64,000 bases of DNA from Acetobacteraceae bacterium (GCA_031291725.1 JARLIM010000026.1:104720-168719), one strand, 5' to 3'; shown: positions 8,409 to 17,781, counted from the stretch's first letter. Notes: generated by a model from the sequence alone, not told the origin. Made by a program: numbers and translations.

Positions 8409-9323
8409 ATGAAGCTGACAACCAAAGTCAAAAAGATTCTGAGCAACTACGAAAGCGACAATCCCGGCACCAAGGCGAACCTCGCGCGCATCCTGATGCA
8501 GGGGAAGCTGGGCGGCACCGGCAAGCTCGTCATCCTGCCGGTTGACCAGGGCTTCGAGCACGGCCCGGCCCGCTCCTTCGCGCCCAACCCGGCGGCATAT
8601 GATCCGCATTACCATTACCAGCTCGCCCTCGATGCCGGCCTGTCGGCCTATGCCGCACCGCTCGGCATGCTCGAAGCCGGCGCCGACACCTTCGCCGGGG
8701 CCGTTCCCACCATTCTGAAGATGAACTCGTCCAACAGCCTGTCCACCATCAAGGACCAGGCCGTGACATCCTCCATCGGCGACGCGCTGCGTCTGGGTTG
8801 CTCGGCGATCGGCTTCACCATCTATCCGGGCAGCGAATACGCCTTCGATCAGATGGAAGAGCTGCGTGAGCTGTCCGAGGAAGCCAAGTCCGTCGGCCTG
8901 CCGACCGTGCTGTGGTCCTATCCGCGTGGCCCGATGCTGGACAAGGCCGCCGAAACCGCCGTCGATATCTGCGCCTATGCCGCGCACATGGCCGCCCTCT
9001 GTGGCGCTCACATCATCAAGGTCAAGCCGCCGACCGCCCATATCGGCCTCGACGCCGCCAAGAAGTCCTATGCCTCGGTGGACATCTCCACCATGGCCGC
9101 CCGCGTCAAGCACGTGGTCGATAGCTGCTTCAACGGCAAGCGCATCGTGGTCTTCTCGGGTGGCGAAGCGAAGGATCTGGACAGCCTCTACGAGGAAATC
9201 CGTGGTCTGCGTGACGGTGGGGCCAATGGCTCGATCATCGGCCGCAACACCTTCCAGCGCCCGCGTGAAGAAGCGCTGGCGCTGCTGCAGAAGATCATCG
9301 ACATCTACCTGAACAAGGCTTGA
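8409..9323 (+). CDS. fbaB: Class I fructose-bisphosphate aldolase (DhnA type)
   Basis: Enzyme of 304 aa cleaving fructose-1,6-bisphosphate to dihydroxyacetone phosphate and glyceraldehyde-3-phosphate through a Schiff base. The N-terminal block [18 protein letters not shown], the strand [14 protein letters not shown] carrying the Schiff-base lysine, and the phosphate-binding end [16 protein letters not shown] define the archaeal/DhnA-type class I family. A GAGGAA ribosome-binding site precedes the ATG. thiE follows after 4 nt. tkt, gap and pgk, which often sit with fba-thiE in related genomes, are not beside it here. Confidence 0.95.
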   Translation: MKLTTKVKKILSNYESDNPGTKANLARILMQGKLGGTGKLVILPVDQGFEHGPARSFAPNPAAYDPHYHYQLALDAGLSAYAAPLGMLEAGADTFAGAVPTILKMNSSNSLSTIKDQAVTSSIGDALRLGCSAIGFTIYPGSEYAFDQMEELRELSEEAKSVGLPTVLWSYPRGPMLDKAAETAVDICAYAAHMAALCGAHIIKVKPPTAHIGLDAAKKSYASVDISTMAARVKHVVDSCFNGKRIVVFSGGEAKDLDSLYEEIRGLRDGGANGSIIGRNTFQRPREEALALLQKIIDIYLNKA

Positions 9324-9327
9324 TGTT

Positions 9328-9975
9328 TTGAGCAACAAGGGATCGGGCAGCGATGGCTGCCGTCTGTATCTGATCACGCCCCCGGCGCTCGATCCCTTGG
9401 CGTTCCGAGACCCGCTCGCCGCAGCCCTCGATGCGGGCGACGTGGCGGCGTTTCAGCTGCGGCTGAAAGACGTCTCCGACGACGTGCTGCGCCGCGCCAT
9501 CGACACGCTCCGCCCTGTTGTGCAATCGCGCGGCGTGGCGTTCCTGCTCAACGACCGCCCAGACCTCGCCGTGGCCCATGGCTGCGATGGTGCGCATGTC
9601 GGCCAGGAGGACATCTCTGCCGCCGAGGCTCGGACGATTCTGGGCGATCTCACCCTGGGCGTCACCTGCCACAACTCCCGCGAACTCGCCTTCGATGCCG
9701 GTGAGGCCGGGGCCGATTACGTGGCCTTCGGCGCGTTTTTCCCCACCACCACCAAGGACACCAAATTCCACGCCGAGGTCGATATTCTCGCCTGGTGGCA
9801 CGAGTTGATGGAACTGCCCAGCGTCGCCATTGGCGGCATCACGGCGGAGAATTGCGCGCCGCTGGTGAAGGCGGGCGCTGATTTCCTCGCGGTGTCAGGG
9901 GCGGTGTGGTCCCACTCCGAGGGGCCGGCAGCGGGGGTTCGCGCGATGAATGCGGCAATTTTAACGGGTTCGTAG
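9328..9975 (+). CDS. thiE: Thiamine-phosphate synthase
   Basis: TIM-barrel enzyme of 215 aa that joins HMP-PP and THZ-P to make thiamine phosphate. Motifs in order: [27 protein letters not shown] (diphosphate/Mg site), [21 protein letters not shown] and [20 protein letters not shown]. The start is TTG at 9328, since the nearby ATG at 9323 is in another frame; an AAGG lies just upstream. With only 4 nt to the aldolase it must share that transcript, and no TPP riboswitch could sit between them. Confidence 0.92.
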   Translation: MSNKGSGSDGCRLYLITPPALDPLAFRDPLAAALDAGDVAAFQLRLKDVSDDVLRRAIDTLRPVVQSRGVAFLLNDRPDLAVAHGCDGAHVGQEDISAAEARTILGDLTLGVTCHNSRELAFDAGEAGADYVAFGAFFPTTTKDTKFHAEVDILAWWHELMELPSVAIGGITAENCAPLVKAGADFLAVSGAVWSHSEGPAAGVRAMNAAILTGS

Positions 9976-10025
9976 CCCACGCATTGAGTGCGTTATGAGT
10001 GAGGGTTGAAACTTGACCGCCCCAA

Positions 10026-10088
10026 CCCGTCATTGCGGGAGGTGGCTGCATCGCGACGGATGGCGGCAACGCTGCGCGTCATGACGGG
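10026..10088. repeat. Degenerate GTCATTGC-type palindrome
   Basis: An 8-bp inverted pair, CCCGTCAT at 10026-10033 and ATGACGGG at 10081-10088, encloses a GC-rich spacer. The left arm reads CCCGTCATTGCGGGAGG, resembling the termini of the better-preserved copies at 27639, 32575, 40552 and 63022. It lies just after thiE. Confidence 0.45.
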
Positions 10089-10207
10089 GGGATGATGGTT
10101 CAACCCTACGCCATAATCTTACTGTGTCATAAACATCTTGTATGATTCGACGGCCTGTGTGTACGAGTGGAGACTCTCACCCGTGGCGGCGGGTTGTGGC
10201 TCTCTCG

Positions 10208-10389
10208 TTGGATACAGGCAGCCGCGAATCACGGTTGGTCGGTGTCGCCCGCCAATACTGCGGCCAGCTCCGCAAGCAGGACAATTGCCAGGTCGCGGTG
10301 ACCTTGTCTCTGGCCAGCGACCACGCCAGCCTGCCGATCGCCCATCGCCTGTATCTTCCCCAACCCTGGGCCGATGACCCGGCACGGCG
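10208..10389 (+). pseudogene. IS701-like transposase remnant
   Basis: About 60 codons in one frame read like the central DDE domain of IS701-family transposases. The core is VGVARQYCGQLRKQDNCQVA, followed by a block ending HRLYLPQPWADDPARR. Neither the usual N-terminal domain nor the C-terminal catalytic part is present, and similarity stops soon after 10389, so this is a decayed fragment of a roughly 400-aa protein. No terminal inverted repeats were found. It sits in the 514-nt gap between thiE and the CoA-transferase gene; apart from it and the palindrome at 10026-10088, I see nothing coding there. Confidence 0.7.
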
Positions 10390-10489
10390 TTCCGGGAGGG
10401 CATCACAGCACTCGGCCAGGGCACTCGCAAGTGCGCCTGCCAAGACGCCCTTGTTGTCAACAATATCTCAGAGTTATGACTCAGTAAGA

Positions 10490-11992
10490 CTAAGCCGAAA
10501 TCCCCCGCCCCCGCAGGAAAATCAACGCCTCGTCGATAATATGCGGCGTGTGTTTGCCCGGCGATTCCCGCAGTGCGCGGTTGAAATAGTCATCCAGCGC
10601 CGGGCGGAAGCCGGGATGGGCGCAATTGTCGATCAACACGCGGGCGCGCTGTTTGGGAGATAGGCCGCGCAAATCGGCAATGCCCTGTTCGGTGACGATC
10701 ACCTGAACGTCGTGCTCAGTGTGATCAACATGATTGACCATCGGCACGATGCACGAAATCGCCCCAGCTTTGGCAACCGATGGCGTCATGAAGAAGGACA
10801 AAAAGGCATTGCGCGCAAAATCGCCGGAGCCGCCAATGCCGTTCATGATCGCCGTGCCGCCAATATGGGTGGAATTGACGTTGCCATAGATATCGGCCTC
10901 GATCATCCCGTTCATCGCAATCACCCCCAGGCGGCGCACCAATTCGGGGTGGTTGGACATCTCCTGCGGTCGCAGCACAATGCGCTGACGGTAAAATTCG
11001 AGGTTATCGACGAATTCCGCCTGAGCATCCCGGCTGAGCGACAAGGCAGTGGCGGAGGCATGCAGCATTTTGCCGGAATGCAGCAATTGCAGCATGCCGT
11101 CCTGCAGCACTTCGGTGAAGGCGGTCAGCCCCTCGAACCGACCAGCCTGCAGCCCGGCCATCACTGCGTTGGCGACATTGCCAACGCCGGATTGCAGCGG
11201 CAACAGACTCTCCGGCAGGCGGCCCTTGCGCACTTCGTGATCGAGAAATTCCAAAATATGCCCGGCAATCGCCTGTGAGACTTCATCGGCGGGGGCGAAG
11301 CTGGTGTTGCGGTCCGGCAGATTGGTCTCAACGATGGCCACGATCTTGTCCGGGTTGCAGCGCAAAGTGGTCTCGCCCATGCGATCGCCAACGGAGATCA
11401 GCGGGATCGGCTGGCGATGCGGCGGCACATGCGTGCCGTAATAGACATCGTGCATTCCCTCCAGCCGCAGATCGTGATGCGCATTGACCTCCAGGATGAC
11501 CATGTCCGCCTGGTCGAGCCAAGTCTTGTTGTTGCCGATCGAGGAGGCCGGCACCAGGCTGCCATCGGGCTTGATCGCCGTCACTTCCACCACGGCCACA
11601 TTGAGCTTGCCGAGAAAGCCGAACCACACATATTGCGCGACATGGGAGAGGTGGATGTCGATATATTCCATCCGCCCGGCATTGATCTTCTCACGACACA
11701 CCGGGTCGGACTGATACGGCAGACGCATCTCAATGCCATCCACCTTGGCCAACGCGCCATCAAGCTCCGGCGCCGTCGATGCCCCGGTCCAGACGCTGAC
11801 TTTGAAATTGTCACCCAGCGCGTGCATCGCCTCGATCCGGCGGGCGAGAGCTGCTGGAACAAGCTTAGGATAGCCCGCCCCGGTAAAGCCGCTCATCCCG
11901 ATGGTCGCCCCGTGCGGGATGAGGGCCGCAGCCTGGTCGGCGCTCATGATACGGCTGCGGAGCTGCTCGCATTGAATTCGATGAGTATGCAT
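10490..11992 (-). CDS. aarC: Succinyl-CoA:acetate CoA-transferase (AarC/Cat1 family)
   Basis: Class I CoA-transferase of 500 aa in the acetyl-CoA hydrolase/transferase family. From the ATG at 11992 the catalytic glutamate falls at residue 294 (AFTEVLQDGM), the same number as in Acetobacter AarC. Other family blocks are GMSGFTGAGYPK, LLPLQSGVGNVANAV, IAMNGMIEADIYGNVNSTH and VTEQGIADLRGLSP. AarC moves CoA from succinyl-CoA to acetate and completes a variant TCA cycle that detoxifies acetic acid. A TATAAT-like sequence overlaps the start region, and upstream in-frame TTG codons are less likely. The gene stands alone, with no other TCA genes nearby. Confidence 0.92.
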   Translation of the reverse strand: MHTHRIQCEQLRSRIMSADQAAALIPHGATIGMSGFTGAGYPKLVPAALARRIEAMHALGDNFKVSVWTGASTAPELDGALAKVDGIEMRLPYQSDPVCREKINAGRMEYIDIHLSHVAQYVWFGFLGKLNVAVVEVTAIKPDGSLVPASSIGNNKTWLDQADMVILEVNAHHDLRLEGMHDVYYGTHVPPHRQPIPLISVGDRMGETTLRCNPDKIVAIVETNLPDRNTSFAPADEVSQAIAGHILEFLDHEVRKGRLPESLLPLQSGVGNVANAVMAGLQAGRFEGLTAFTEVLQDGMLQLLHSGKMLHASATALSLSRDAQAEFVDNLEFYRQRIVLRPQEMSNHPELVRRLGVIAMNGMIEADIYGNVNSTHIGGTAIMNGIGGSGDFARNAFLSFFMTPSVAKAGAISCIVPMVNHVDHTEHDVQVIVTEQGIADLRGLSPKQRARVLIDNCAHPGFRPALDDYFNRALRESPGKHTPHIIDEALIFLRGRGISA

Positions 11993-12140
11993 TATATGAT
12001 CTTTTCGCAACAAAATAGGCAAAGACCGGGCGATATGATTGCCTGATCTCGCTCTTTTATTGCCCGAACCCGATCTGGCAACAACGCACGCAGGCTTGAG
12101 GCCTGATCTGTGAATCGGTCAGGAAGAACAGCAAGCTGCC

Positions 12141-14222
12141 TTATGCGGCGCAACAGCCGTGTTGCGGGGCGTTTGAACGCCCCTGGCTGCCAGAAAGTGC
12201 GGCGCGATGGGTTGTGGCCGATGCGTCGAAGCTGGCATTGAACTCACGCTCGAAGCGGTCCAGCGTGTTGATCACCCCCCGTGAGGCCTCTCGCAATGCC
12301 ACGAGCTTGGCCTGCGCCTCGGCATGCAACCCCGCCGCCTCCGCTGCCAGCGCATCCCGTCCCAACGCGTGCACCAGCCGATGCGGTTCGTCCAGCTCGC
12401 GATAGGCGGGCAAGCCGATGGTGATCGCATCGGTAACCGAATCATACCAGCGGCCAAGCCGACAGCCGTGATGGGTGGCCAGAGAGGCCGGGTTAAGGTT
12501 CTGGTGCTCGTCCACCGCGGAGACCACGCGCTGGACAAACGCCACATGATCCGCCGTGGTCAGCCGCACCATTTCGGCGGCAGTCTCGCGCGCAACACGA
12601 TCCGCCAAGGCGGCGGAAATGTGCTGCGAGAACGACACATGCAGCCCTTGCCGCGAGGTATTGACCACCTGAGCCGCGATGTCGGACCCGAACTGAGCCA
12701 GTCGGATCTGTATCCTACTGCCCGTTGCAACCTGCCCCTCGGCTTCGAGCAGCGCACCACCTTCGGCGATGTTGCGCATCACGGCCTTGTGCCTGCTGCC
12801 TTCATAGACGAACTCCACCTCCAGCAGGCACGGTCGGCGGCGGTTGATACGGCGCTCTGTGTTCTCGGATGAATTCCGCACCGCCCGCTTCAACAGCCCC
12901 GGCAGGCTCTCCAACCCGTCCCGCACCTGCTCTGCTCCGCCGCGCACCAACAGCGCCACCTCGGCAACCGAGCCGGTCTCGCTGTCCACGTTGCTCATCA
13001 GCCCGGCAACATCCTGCGCCACATTGGCCACTGTCTGCACGTTGCGGGCGATTTCCTGAGTGGCGGCGGCTTGCTGCTCAATGGCGGCGGCGATGGAGCT
13101 GTTGACTTCGGCCAATTGCTGCACCGAATTGGCCACCCGCATGATCGTCTGCATCGCTGAGTCGGCAACGCTGCGGATCGCCTCCACCTTGGTGCCAATT
13201 TCCTCTGCGGAGCGCGCAGATTGATTGGCCAGCCCTTTGACCTCCTGAGCCACCACCGCAAACCCCTTGCCTGCCTCCCCCGCCCGCGCGGCCTCGATGG
13301 TGGCATTGAGGGCGAGAAGATTGGTCTGGCTGGCAATCTGACGAATCAACCCAAGAATGCCGCCAATCTGCTCAGCCGCCTGCCCCAGTTGATCGATCAC
13401 CTCACGGGCATCATTGGCCTCCGATACCGCCAGATCGACCACCTTGCAGGCATTGCCGACCTGCTGGCTGATCTCGCCGATCGATTGATGCAACTGCCCC
13501 GACGCCTCCGCCACGGCCTGAGCGGATTCCTCCGAACGCTCATTGGCCCGCGCAGCCGCCTCTGTGCCTTGGCGCACGCTGCGGGTGGCGGAGTCGAGTT
13601 TGACGACGCTGGCCTGCAATTCATCCGTGAACTGCATCACGCTGCCGATCACGTCAGTGGCCTGGCCGTCAACCAGATCGATCATCCCTTCGATCAGATG
13701 GCGCCGTTCGGCCGAGCTCTCCTGCCAATAGACCCCGAGCGCGAATTCCATATCCGCCACGCACAGGCCAATGACAAAGGGAATGACGGAGGCCAGCTCA
13801 TCAGGCTTGCCGAGCAGCGACAATGCCGGGCGACGCTTCCGCAGCAGCAATTCGCTCAGCCGCCGCAGCACCAGACCATAGCTGCGGACATACCAATCCG
13901 CCGAGAGCCCAATCCGAAAATGCGCCTCCCCCACCTTGCGCGCAGAGGCGAGAAAGCCAGCGTCGAATGTTCCGTCCAGCAGGCGCAGCCAATGGTTCGT
14001 CTGCGCCTGCTTCAGCCGGGCGATATGCGCCTCGCCCTGTAGCAACGTCGCCATTTCAGGCTGCTGGCCAACGGTGAGGTAGAATTCGTCCATAACCTGA
14101 GGCAACAACGCCGTCATGCAACGGCGCGCGGCATTCCATCGCGGATCGTCGGCTGCCGGAATCCCATGAAATCGGGCGCGGATGGCGGGATCGAAGGCAG
14201 AGACGGATTCGCTGACTTGCAT
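12141..14222 (-). CDS. Soluble chemoreceptor: globin sensor, MCP signalling, PilZ and CZB domains
   Basis: Protein of 693 aa with no transmembrane helix, so a cytoplasmic receptor. Residues about 10-165 form a globin-coupled sensor; the proximal heme histidine is H101 in [14 protein letters not shown]. Residues about 200-440 are the MCP coiled coil, with the hairpin tip [20 protein letters not shown] near 296-315. Residues about 457-540 look like PilZ, with RxxxR at 457-461 and NIAEGG at 484-489, a c-di-GMP-binding pattern. Residues about 555-620 match a CZB zinc domain: H559, C587 (GCRLGRWY), H614 and H618. It would combine oxygen, c-di-GMP and zinc/redox inputs at CheA. No che genes are near. 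Confidence 0.9.
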   Translation of the reverse strand: MQVSESVSAFDPAIRARFHGIPAADDPRWNAARRCMTALLPQVMDEFYLTVGQQPEMATLLQGEAHIARLKQAQTNHWLRLLDGTFDAGFLASARKVGEAHFRIGLSADWYVRSYGLVLRRLSELLLRKRRPALSLLGKPDELASVIPFVIGLCVADMEFALGVYWQESSAERRHLIEGMIDLVDGQATDVIGSVMQFTDELQASVVKLDSATRSVRQGTEAAARANERSEESAQAVAEASGQLHQSIGEISQQVGNACKVVDLAVSEANDAREVIDQLGQAAEQIGGILGLIRQIASQTNLLALNATIEAARAGEAGKGFAVVAQEVKGLANQSARSAEEIGTKVEAIRSVADSAMQTIMRVANSVQQLAEVNSSIAAAIEQQAAATQEIARNVQTVANVAQDVAGLMSNVDSETGSVAEVALLVRGGAEQVRDGLESLPGLLKRAVRNSSENTERRINRRRPCLLEVEFVYEGSRHKAVMRNIAEGGALLEAEGQVATGSRIQIRLAQFGSDIAAQVVNTSRQGLHVSFSQHISAALADRVARETAAEMVRLTTADHVAFVQRVVSAVDEHQNLNPASLATHHGCRLGRWYDSVTDAITIGLPAYRELDEPHRLVHALGRDALAAEAAGLHAEAQAKLVALREASRGVINTLDRFEREFNASFDASATTHRAALSGSQGRSNAPQHGCCAA

Positions 14223-14245
14223 GACGGCACGGACCTCAGTGACAC

Positions 14246-14257
14246 GCCCGATCGGGC
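14246..14257. promoter_or_regulatory. Perfect 12-bp palindrome upstream of the chemoreceptor
   Basis: GCCCGATCGGGC lies 24-35 nt before the chemoreceptor start codon, in the 86-nt gap to the DUF599 gene. It could be an operator or a 5'-UTR hairpin. In GC-rich DNA a 12-bp palindrome can arise by chance, so this is weak. Confidence 0.25.
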
Positions 14258-14308
14258 TTCACCGCCAGCATCGCCGCCAAACGCTAAGAAAACGTTGAGA
14301 GTGTCCGC

Positions 14309-15028
14309 TTATTCCCGCGGCATATGCGCATGCGCGTCATCCATCGCCGCCCGGGCCGCGCGGAAATGACGGGCGGCGGTGCTGTAGCTCTGGCGCCAGA
14401 TCAACATCCCGGTGATCGCCGCCGCCGCCACCACCAGCGCCCACGGCCCGATCACCCAGGCCAGGCCACCGATGGCGAAGTAATAGGCCCGGATACCGGT
14501 ATTGAACGTGGACAACGCCGCCGACAGCGACCGTCCGATGGCCTGCGCCAACCGCTCGGCCACCTCGCCCGCCACCAATCGCCGCTCCGGGGCCGCACCG
14601 ATCATCGCGATGGTGTAGTTCAGCTGCCGCAGTGACCAGGTGAGGCAGGCAAAGCCGTGAATCAGCACCACCAGCGGCAGCGCCAATTTCAACTCGAACA
14701 CCATGCGCGGGATGGCGGTCACAAACGCCAATTGCTCAACGGCCGGCTGCACGCGATCTGCGTTGGACAGCAGAGACAGCAATGCGCCGACCACGATCAG
14801 GCTGGTTGAGGTGAAAAAGCTCGCACTGTGCACCACATGGCCGAGCAGCGCGGAATCGACGATGCGGTTCTCCCGTCGCAGCATCGTCCGCATCCAGGAG
14901 ATGCGCAGCCCGACCAGCCCCAGATTGATCGCATCCGGCACAAATCGCCGCACGATGGGCGCATAGCCCAGCCAGCAGATGCCGAAGACGATCAATGCGA
15001 AAATATCGGCGGCACTGAGCTTTTCCAT
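14309..15028 (-). CDS. DUF599-family membrane protein
   Basis: Membrane protein of 239 aa with about four hydrophobic segments (residues 8-22, 75-95, 105-130 and 190-215). The arrangement, with WMRTMLRRENRIVDSALLGH after the first helix and LSTFNTGIRAYYFAIGGLAW near the third, matches the DUF599 family. Its function is unknown. The ATG at 15028 lies 5 nt after the amidase stop; the longer upstream frame lies inside the amidase gene in another frame and is not used. Confidence 0.8.
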   Translation of the reverse strand: MEKLSAADIFALIVFGICWLGYAPIVRRFVPDAINLGLVGLRISWMRTMLRRENRIVDSALLGHVVHSASFFTSTSLIVVGALLSLLSNADRVQPAVEQLAFVTAIPRMVFELKLALPLVVLIHGFACLTWSLRQLNYTIAMIGAAPERRLVAGEVAERLAQAIGRSLSAALSTFNTGIRAYYFAIGGLAWVIGPWALVVAAAAITGMLIWRQSYSTAARHFRAARAAMDDAHAHMPRE

Positions 15029-15033
15029 CGCAC

Positions 15034-16299
15034 TCAGCCCTCCAAATGCGCCTGCACCCAGGCCGCCCAGGCCAAAGCCGCCCGATCCTGGCCTCTGCGG
15101 GCGATGATCTGAATGCCCAATGGCAGACCGGCCGGGCCAACCCCGGCAGGCACGGTGATGCAAGGCACGTGCAGCGCCGTCCAGGCACCGTTGAACGAGG
15201 GCTCGCCTGTCCATTCCAGTCCAGCCGGGGCTTCGCCAGGGGCGGAGGGGGTGAGCAGAATGTCATAGCCGCCGATGAAATCGTCAAAGGCCAGTCGCAG
15301 CGCGTCGATGCCGAGTTGCGCCTCCCGCAGCGCCGCGATGCCCTGCGCCGTCCCCCAGGCGAGACGTTCGCGCAGACCGTCGCTGATCTGCTCGGCGTGA
15401 TGGGCCAGTTCCCAGGCCATCGAGAGCGCTGATTCGCCGTTCATCATCACCGGATGCCAGCGCTCCAGCGCGTGGAAGGCCGTGGGCAGCGTGGCGTCGG
15501 AGACATGTGCGCCCGCCTTGGACATCGCCACCGCCGCGCGGTCGAGCAGAGCCTTGGTCGCATCATCGGCCACAGCCCCCTTCGGCCCGGCGCAGATGCC
15601 GATGCGCGGCGCTGCGCCGGTGAACTGCTCCGGATTGCCGAGATCGCCGCCGCCGGTGGCCGAAACCAGCAGCGCCGCGTCGGCCAAGGAGCGCGCGAGG
15701 GCACCGATGGTGTCCAGGCTCTCGCTCATCAGCTTCATACCGATGCGCGGGATGGTGCCATAGCTGGGCTTGAAGCCGACCACGCCGCAAAACGCCGCCG
15801 GGCGGATGATGCTGCCGGCTGTCTGGGTGCCGAACGCCACTGGAAAGAAGCCCGCCGCCACACCCGCCGCCGAGCCGGAGGACGAGCCGCCCGGTGTGTG
15901 GCAGGTGTGATGCGGGTTGGCGGTGGGGCCAGGGCGGCGTGTGGCGAATTCGGTGGTCACGGTCTTGCCCATCACCACACCGCCGGCGGATTTCGCCAAC
16001 GCCACGGCCGCCGCATCGGCGCGCGGGCGATGATTGGCCCAAATCGTCGAGCCGTATTCGGTGGGCAGATCGGCGGTGTCCAGCACGTCCTTCACGCCAA
16101 CCGGAACCCCGGCAAGGCTGCCGCTGACGGGCTGGCTGGCGCGAATTTGGGCGGGGTCGTGCGCGGTGAAGGCGCGAATGGTGGGCTCGGCGGCCTGGAT
16201 GCGCTCAAGCTGGGCTTCATGCCATTGCGCAACACTCAGCCGCCCCGCGGCAATCCGCGCCAAAGCCTCGGTGGCTGTCAACATCGCCAATGCACGCAT
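15034..16299 (-). CDS. Amidase (amidase-signature family)
   Basis: Ser-cisSer-Lys amidase of 421 aa. The catalytic lysine lies in GVPVGVKDVLDTADLPT and the glycine/serine loop is TPGGSSSGSAAGVAAG. The nucleophile strand has FGTQTAGSIIRPAAFCGVVG. Such enzymes hydrolyse amides or act as GatA-like transferases; gatB/gatC are absent, so a catabolic amidase is likely. The ATG at 16299 (MRALAML) is preferred over a longer frame starting near 16383. Probably co-transcribed with the DUF599 gene. Only distantly similar to the amidase at 56261. Confidence 0.88.
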   Translation of the reverse strand: MRALAMLTATEALARIAAGRLSVAQWHEAQLERIQAAEPTIRAFTAHDPAQIRASQPVSGSLAGVPVGVKDVLDTADLPTEYGSTIWANHRPRADAAAVALAKSAGGVVMGKTVTTEFATRRPGPTANPHHTCHTPGGSSSGSAAGVAAGFFPVAFGTQTAGSIIRPAAFCGVVGFKPSYGTIPRIGMKLMSESLDTIGALARSLADAALLVSATGGGDLGNPEQFTGAAPRIGICAGPKGAVADDATKALLDRAAVAMSKAGAHVSDATLPTAFHALERWHPVMMNGESALSMAWELAHHAEQISDGLRERLAWGTAQGIAALREAQLGIDALRLAFDDFIGGYDILLTPSAPGEAPAGLEWTGEPSFNGAWTALHVPCITVPAGVGPAGLPLGIQIIARRGQDRAALAWAAWVQAHLEG

Positions 16300-16367
16300 C
16301 GCAGTTCTCCCCCACGTCACCTGATGCAAGGATGGCGCGTTACGGGGTTGCGGTCCATGTTTGCCAC

Positions 16368-16913
16368 ATGACAGGCCGTGCAACCCCGATCCGCATTCAA
16401 ACCTCTGCCGCCACGGGTGGCGTGATGACCTATCTTGTCAGCGCGCCGCCGGAGACGCTGCCATCGGTGCTGCCGCGTGAACTGGAACGCGCCTGGCACG
16501 CCGCCCGCGGCGCGGCCCTGGCCGAAACCGACGGCCCGGCGCTGCTGTTCCGCTTTCTGCGCGGTCCCGCCGAAACGCCGACCGATCTGGCGCTGACCGA
16601 TCACGATGCACGTTGCTGGGCCGAGGCGGTGGATGCGGCACGCGGATTGGATACCGTGGCAGGTCTGTCGATCTGCCTGCGCCTGCTGGCATTGATCGAT
16701 CTGCTGTCGCGCGCGCACTGGGCGAGCGGGCATATCGCCCTGCATCGCGATGGGGCAGAGATCAGTCTGGCGCTGCTGCAAGCGGCCAGCGCAATGCCGC
16801 TCAACCGAGAGGCGCGGTTTGACACAGAGGCGATGCGCACACGACTCTCCCGCAACCGATCACTTGCCGCTATGGTGCCGCCCGACTCGACCAAAACGCC
16901 GCCACGCCCTTAG
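16368..16913 (+). CDS. Protein of unknown function
   Basis: Open frame of about 181 aa from the ATG at 16368; an alternative start is 16425 (MTYLVSAPPETL), after a weak GGGTGG. It is rich in alanine, leucine and arginine with no signal peptide. Helical segments such as LSICLRLLALIDLLSRAHWA point to a small soluble helical protein. No recognisable motif. It is divergent from the amidase and 12 nt before the lipoprotein gene, so it likely starts that operon. Confidence 0.6.
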   Translation: MTGRATPIRIQTSAATGGVMTYLVSAPPETLPSVLPRELERAWHAARGAALAETDGPALLFRFLRGPAETPTDLALTDHDARCWAEAVDAARGLDTVAGLSICLRLLALIDLLSRAHWASGHIALHRDGAEISLALLQAASAMPLNREARFDTEAMRTRLSRNRSLAAMVPPDSTKTPPRP

Positions 16914-16925
16914 AGGAGCATGCGC

Positions 16926-17273
16926 ATGACCACGCCCCGTTCGGCCTTCAAAGCCCTCCCTTTGGCCACCCTGCTACTGGGGTTGGCGGGCTGCGGGCAG
17001 TTTCATGCCCAAAACAGCCTCGAAGGAGTCTCACAGGCCCGGCAAGACGAATGCCGCAGCCGCACCGAAGAGAGCTTCGTGATGCATAACCGTGGCGACA
17101 TCTATCGTGCCGACACCGCTGTGACCGGCACGAGCGCTTCGCCATTCTCGGGCGCAAGCCCGAGTACGGCGAGCAGCGACGCTCTTGGCACGCGCTATGC
17201 CTATCAGCGCGCGCTGAACGATTGCTACAATGCCAGCCCGGACCCGGTGCCGGGCGCCAGTTCCAAACCCTGA
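16926..17273 (+). CDS. Small secreted lipoprotein
   Basis: Protein of 115 aa with a type II signal peptide: basic start, hydrophobic core and lipobox LAGC near residue 23. The mature part is S/T/A-rich with two further cysteines (DECRSR and NDCYNAS), which could form a disulphide. The ATG at 16926 has an AGGAG at good spacing (16914-16918); the ATG at 16920 is too close. No family recognised. It lies in line with the upstream unknown gene and with ridA 32 nt downstream. Confidence 0.75.
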   Translation: MTTPRSAFKALPLATLLLGLAGCGQFHAQNSLEGVSQARQDECRSRTEESFVMHNRGDIYRADTAVTGTSASPFSGASPSTASSDALGTRYAYQRALNDCYNASPDPVPGASSKP

Positions 17274-17305
17274 CCAGGACGCATCCGATGGGAGATCACC
17301 ACCAC

Positions 17306-17656
17306 ATGAGCAAGATCATTCGCAACGAGCCCAACGCGGTGCTCTCGAAGGCCGTTGAGTATCACGGCTTCATCTTCACGCAGGGCTGCGTGGCCACCGA
17401 TCTGTCGAAAGACATCAATGGCCAGACCGAAGAAGTGCTCGCCTCGCTCGACACCATTCTTGAGGCACACGGCACCGACAACACCCGCCTGCTCCAGGCT
17501 CAAATTTGGTTAAAGAATATTTCAGACCGCGAGGCTCTGAACAAATTATGGGTGAAGTGGCTGCCAGCCGGCGGCGCACCGGCCCGCGCCTGCGTGCAGG
17601 CTGAACTCGCCGACCCGCGCCATCTCGTTGAAATCATGGTGATTGCAACAAAGTAA
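17306..17656 (+). CDS. RidA/YjgF-family protein
   Basis: Protein of 116 aa in the Rid family, whose founding member hydrolyses reactive enamine/imine intermediates from PLP enzymes. It has VLSKAVEYHGFIFTQGCVAT, the trimer-interface helix and the C-terminal PARACVQAELADPRHLVEIM with the conserved arginine. The start at 17306 (MSKIIRNEP) follows a GGAG at 17291. A Rho-independent terminator follows at 17667. Which Rid subfamily it belongs to is not certain. Confidence 0.88.
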   Translation: MSKIIRNEPNAVLSKAVEYHGFIFTQGCVATDLSKDINGQTEEVLASLDTILEAHGTDNTRLLQAQIWLKNISDREALNKLWVKWLPAGGAPARACVQAELADPRHLVEIMVIATK

Positions 17657-17666
17657 GCCGCTTCAG

Positions 17667-17701
17667 GGCCGATTTTCGGAGTCCCGGAAATCGGCCTTTT
17701 T
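17667..17701 (+). terminator. Rho-independent terminator after ridA
   Basis: A 9-bp perfect stem, GGCCGATTT (17667-17675) with AAATCGGCC (17688-17696), is followed directly by TTTTT. It ends the plus-strand unknown gene-lipoprotein-ridA run and insulates the CHAP gene. Confidence 0.9.
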
Positions 17702-17706
17702 GCCCC

Positions 17707-17726
17707 CTGTTGCAAAGTTGCAACAG
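17707..17726. promoter_or_regulatory. Operator-like palindrome, first copy
   Basis: CTGTTGCAA and TTGCAACAG form a perfect 9-bp inverted repeat around AG. The inner 13 nt, TTGCAAAGTTGCA, recur exactly at 17813-17825. Two spaced copies upstream of the CHAP gene suggest a binding site for a dimeric regulator. Confidence 0.5.
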
Positions 17727-17781
17727 GCGCGTGTTATTTGCACAACAGAACATTTCAAGTCGCGTAAATTAGGAAGATATG

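Noticed and set aside
9300..9330. TPP riboswitch for thiE
   Set aside because: Only 4 nt separate the aldolase stop from the thiE start, so there is no room for one.
10119..10463. Minus-strand frame of 114 codons
   Set aside because: It overlaps the IS701-like remnant on the other strand and has no recognisable features.
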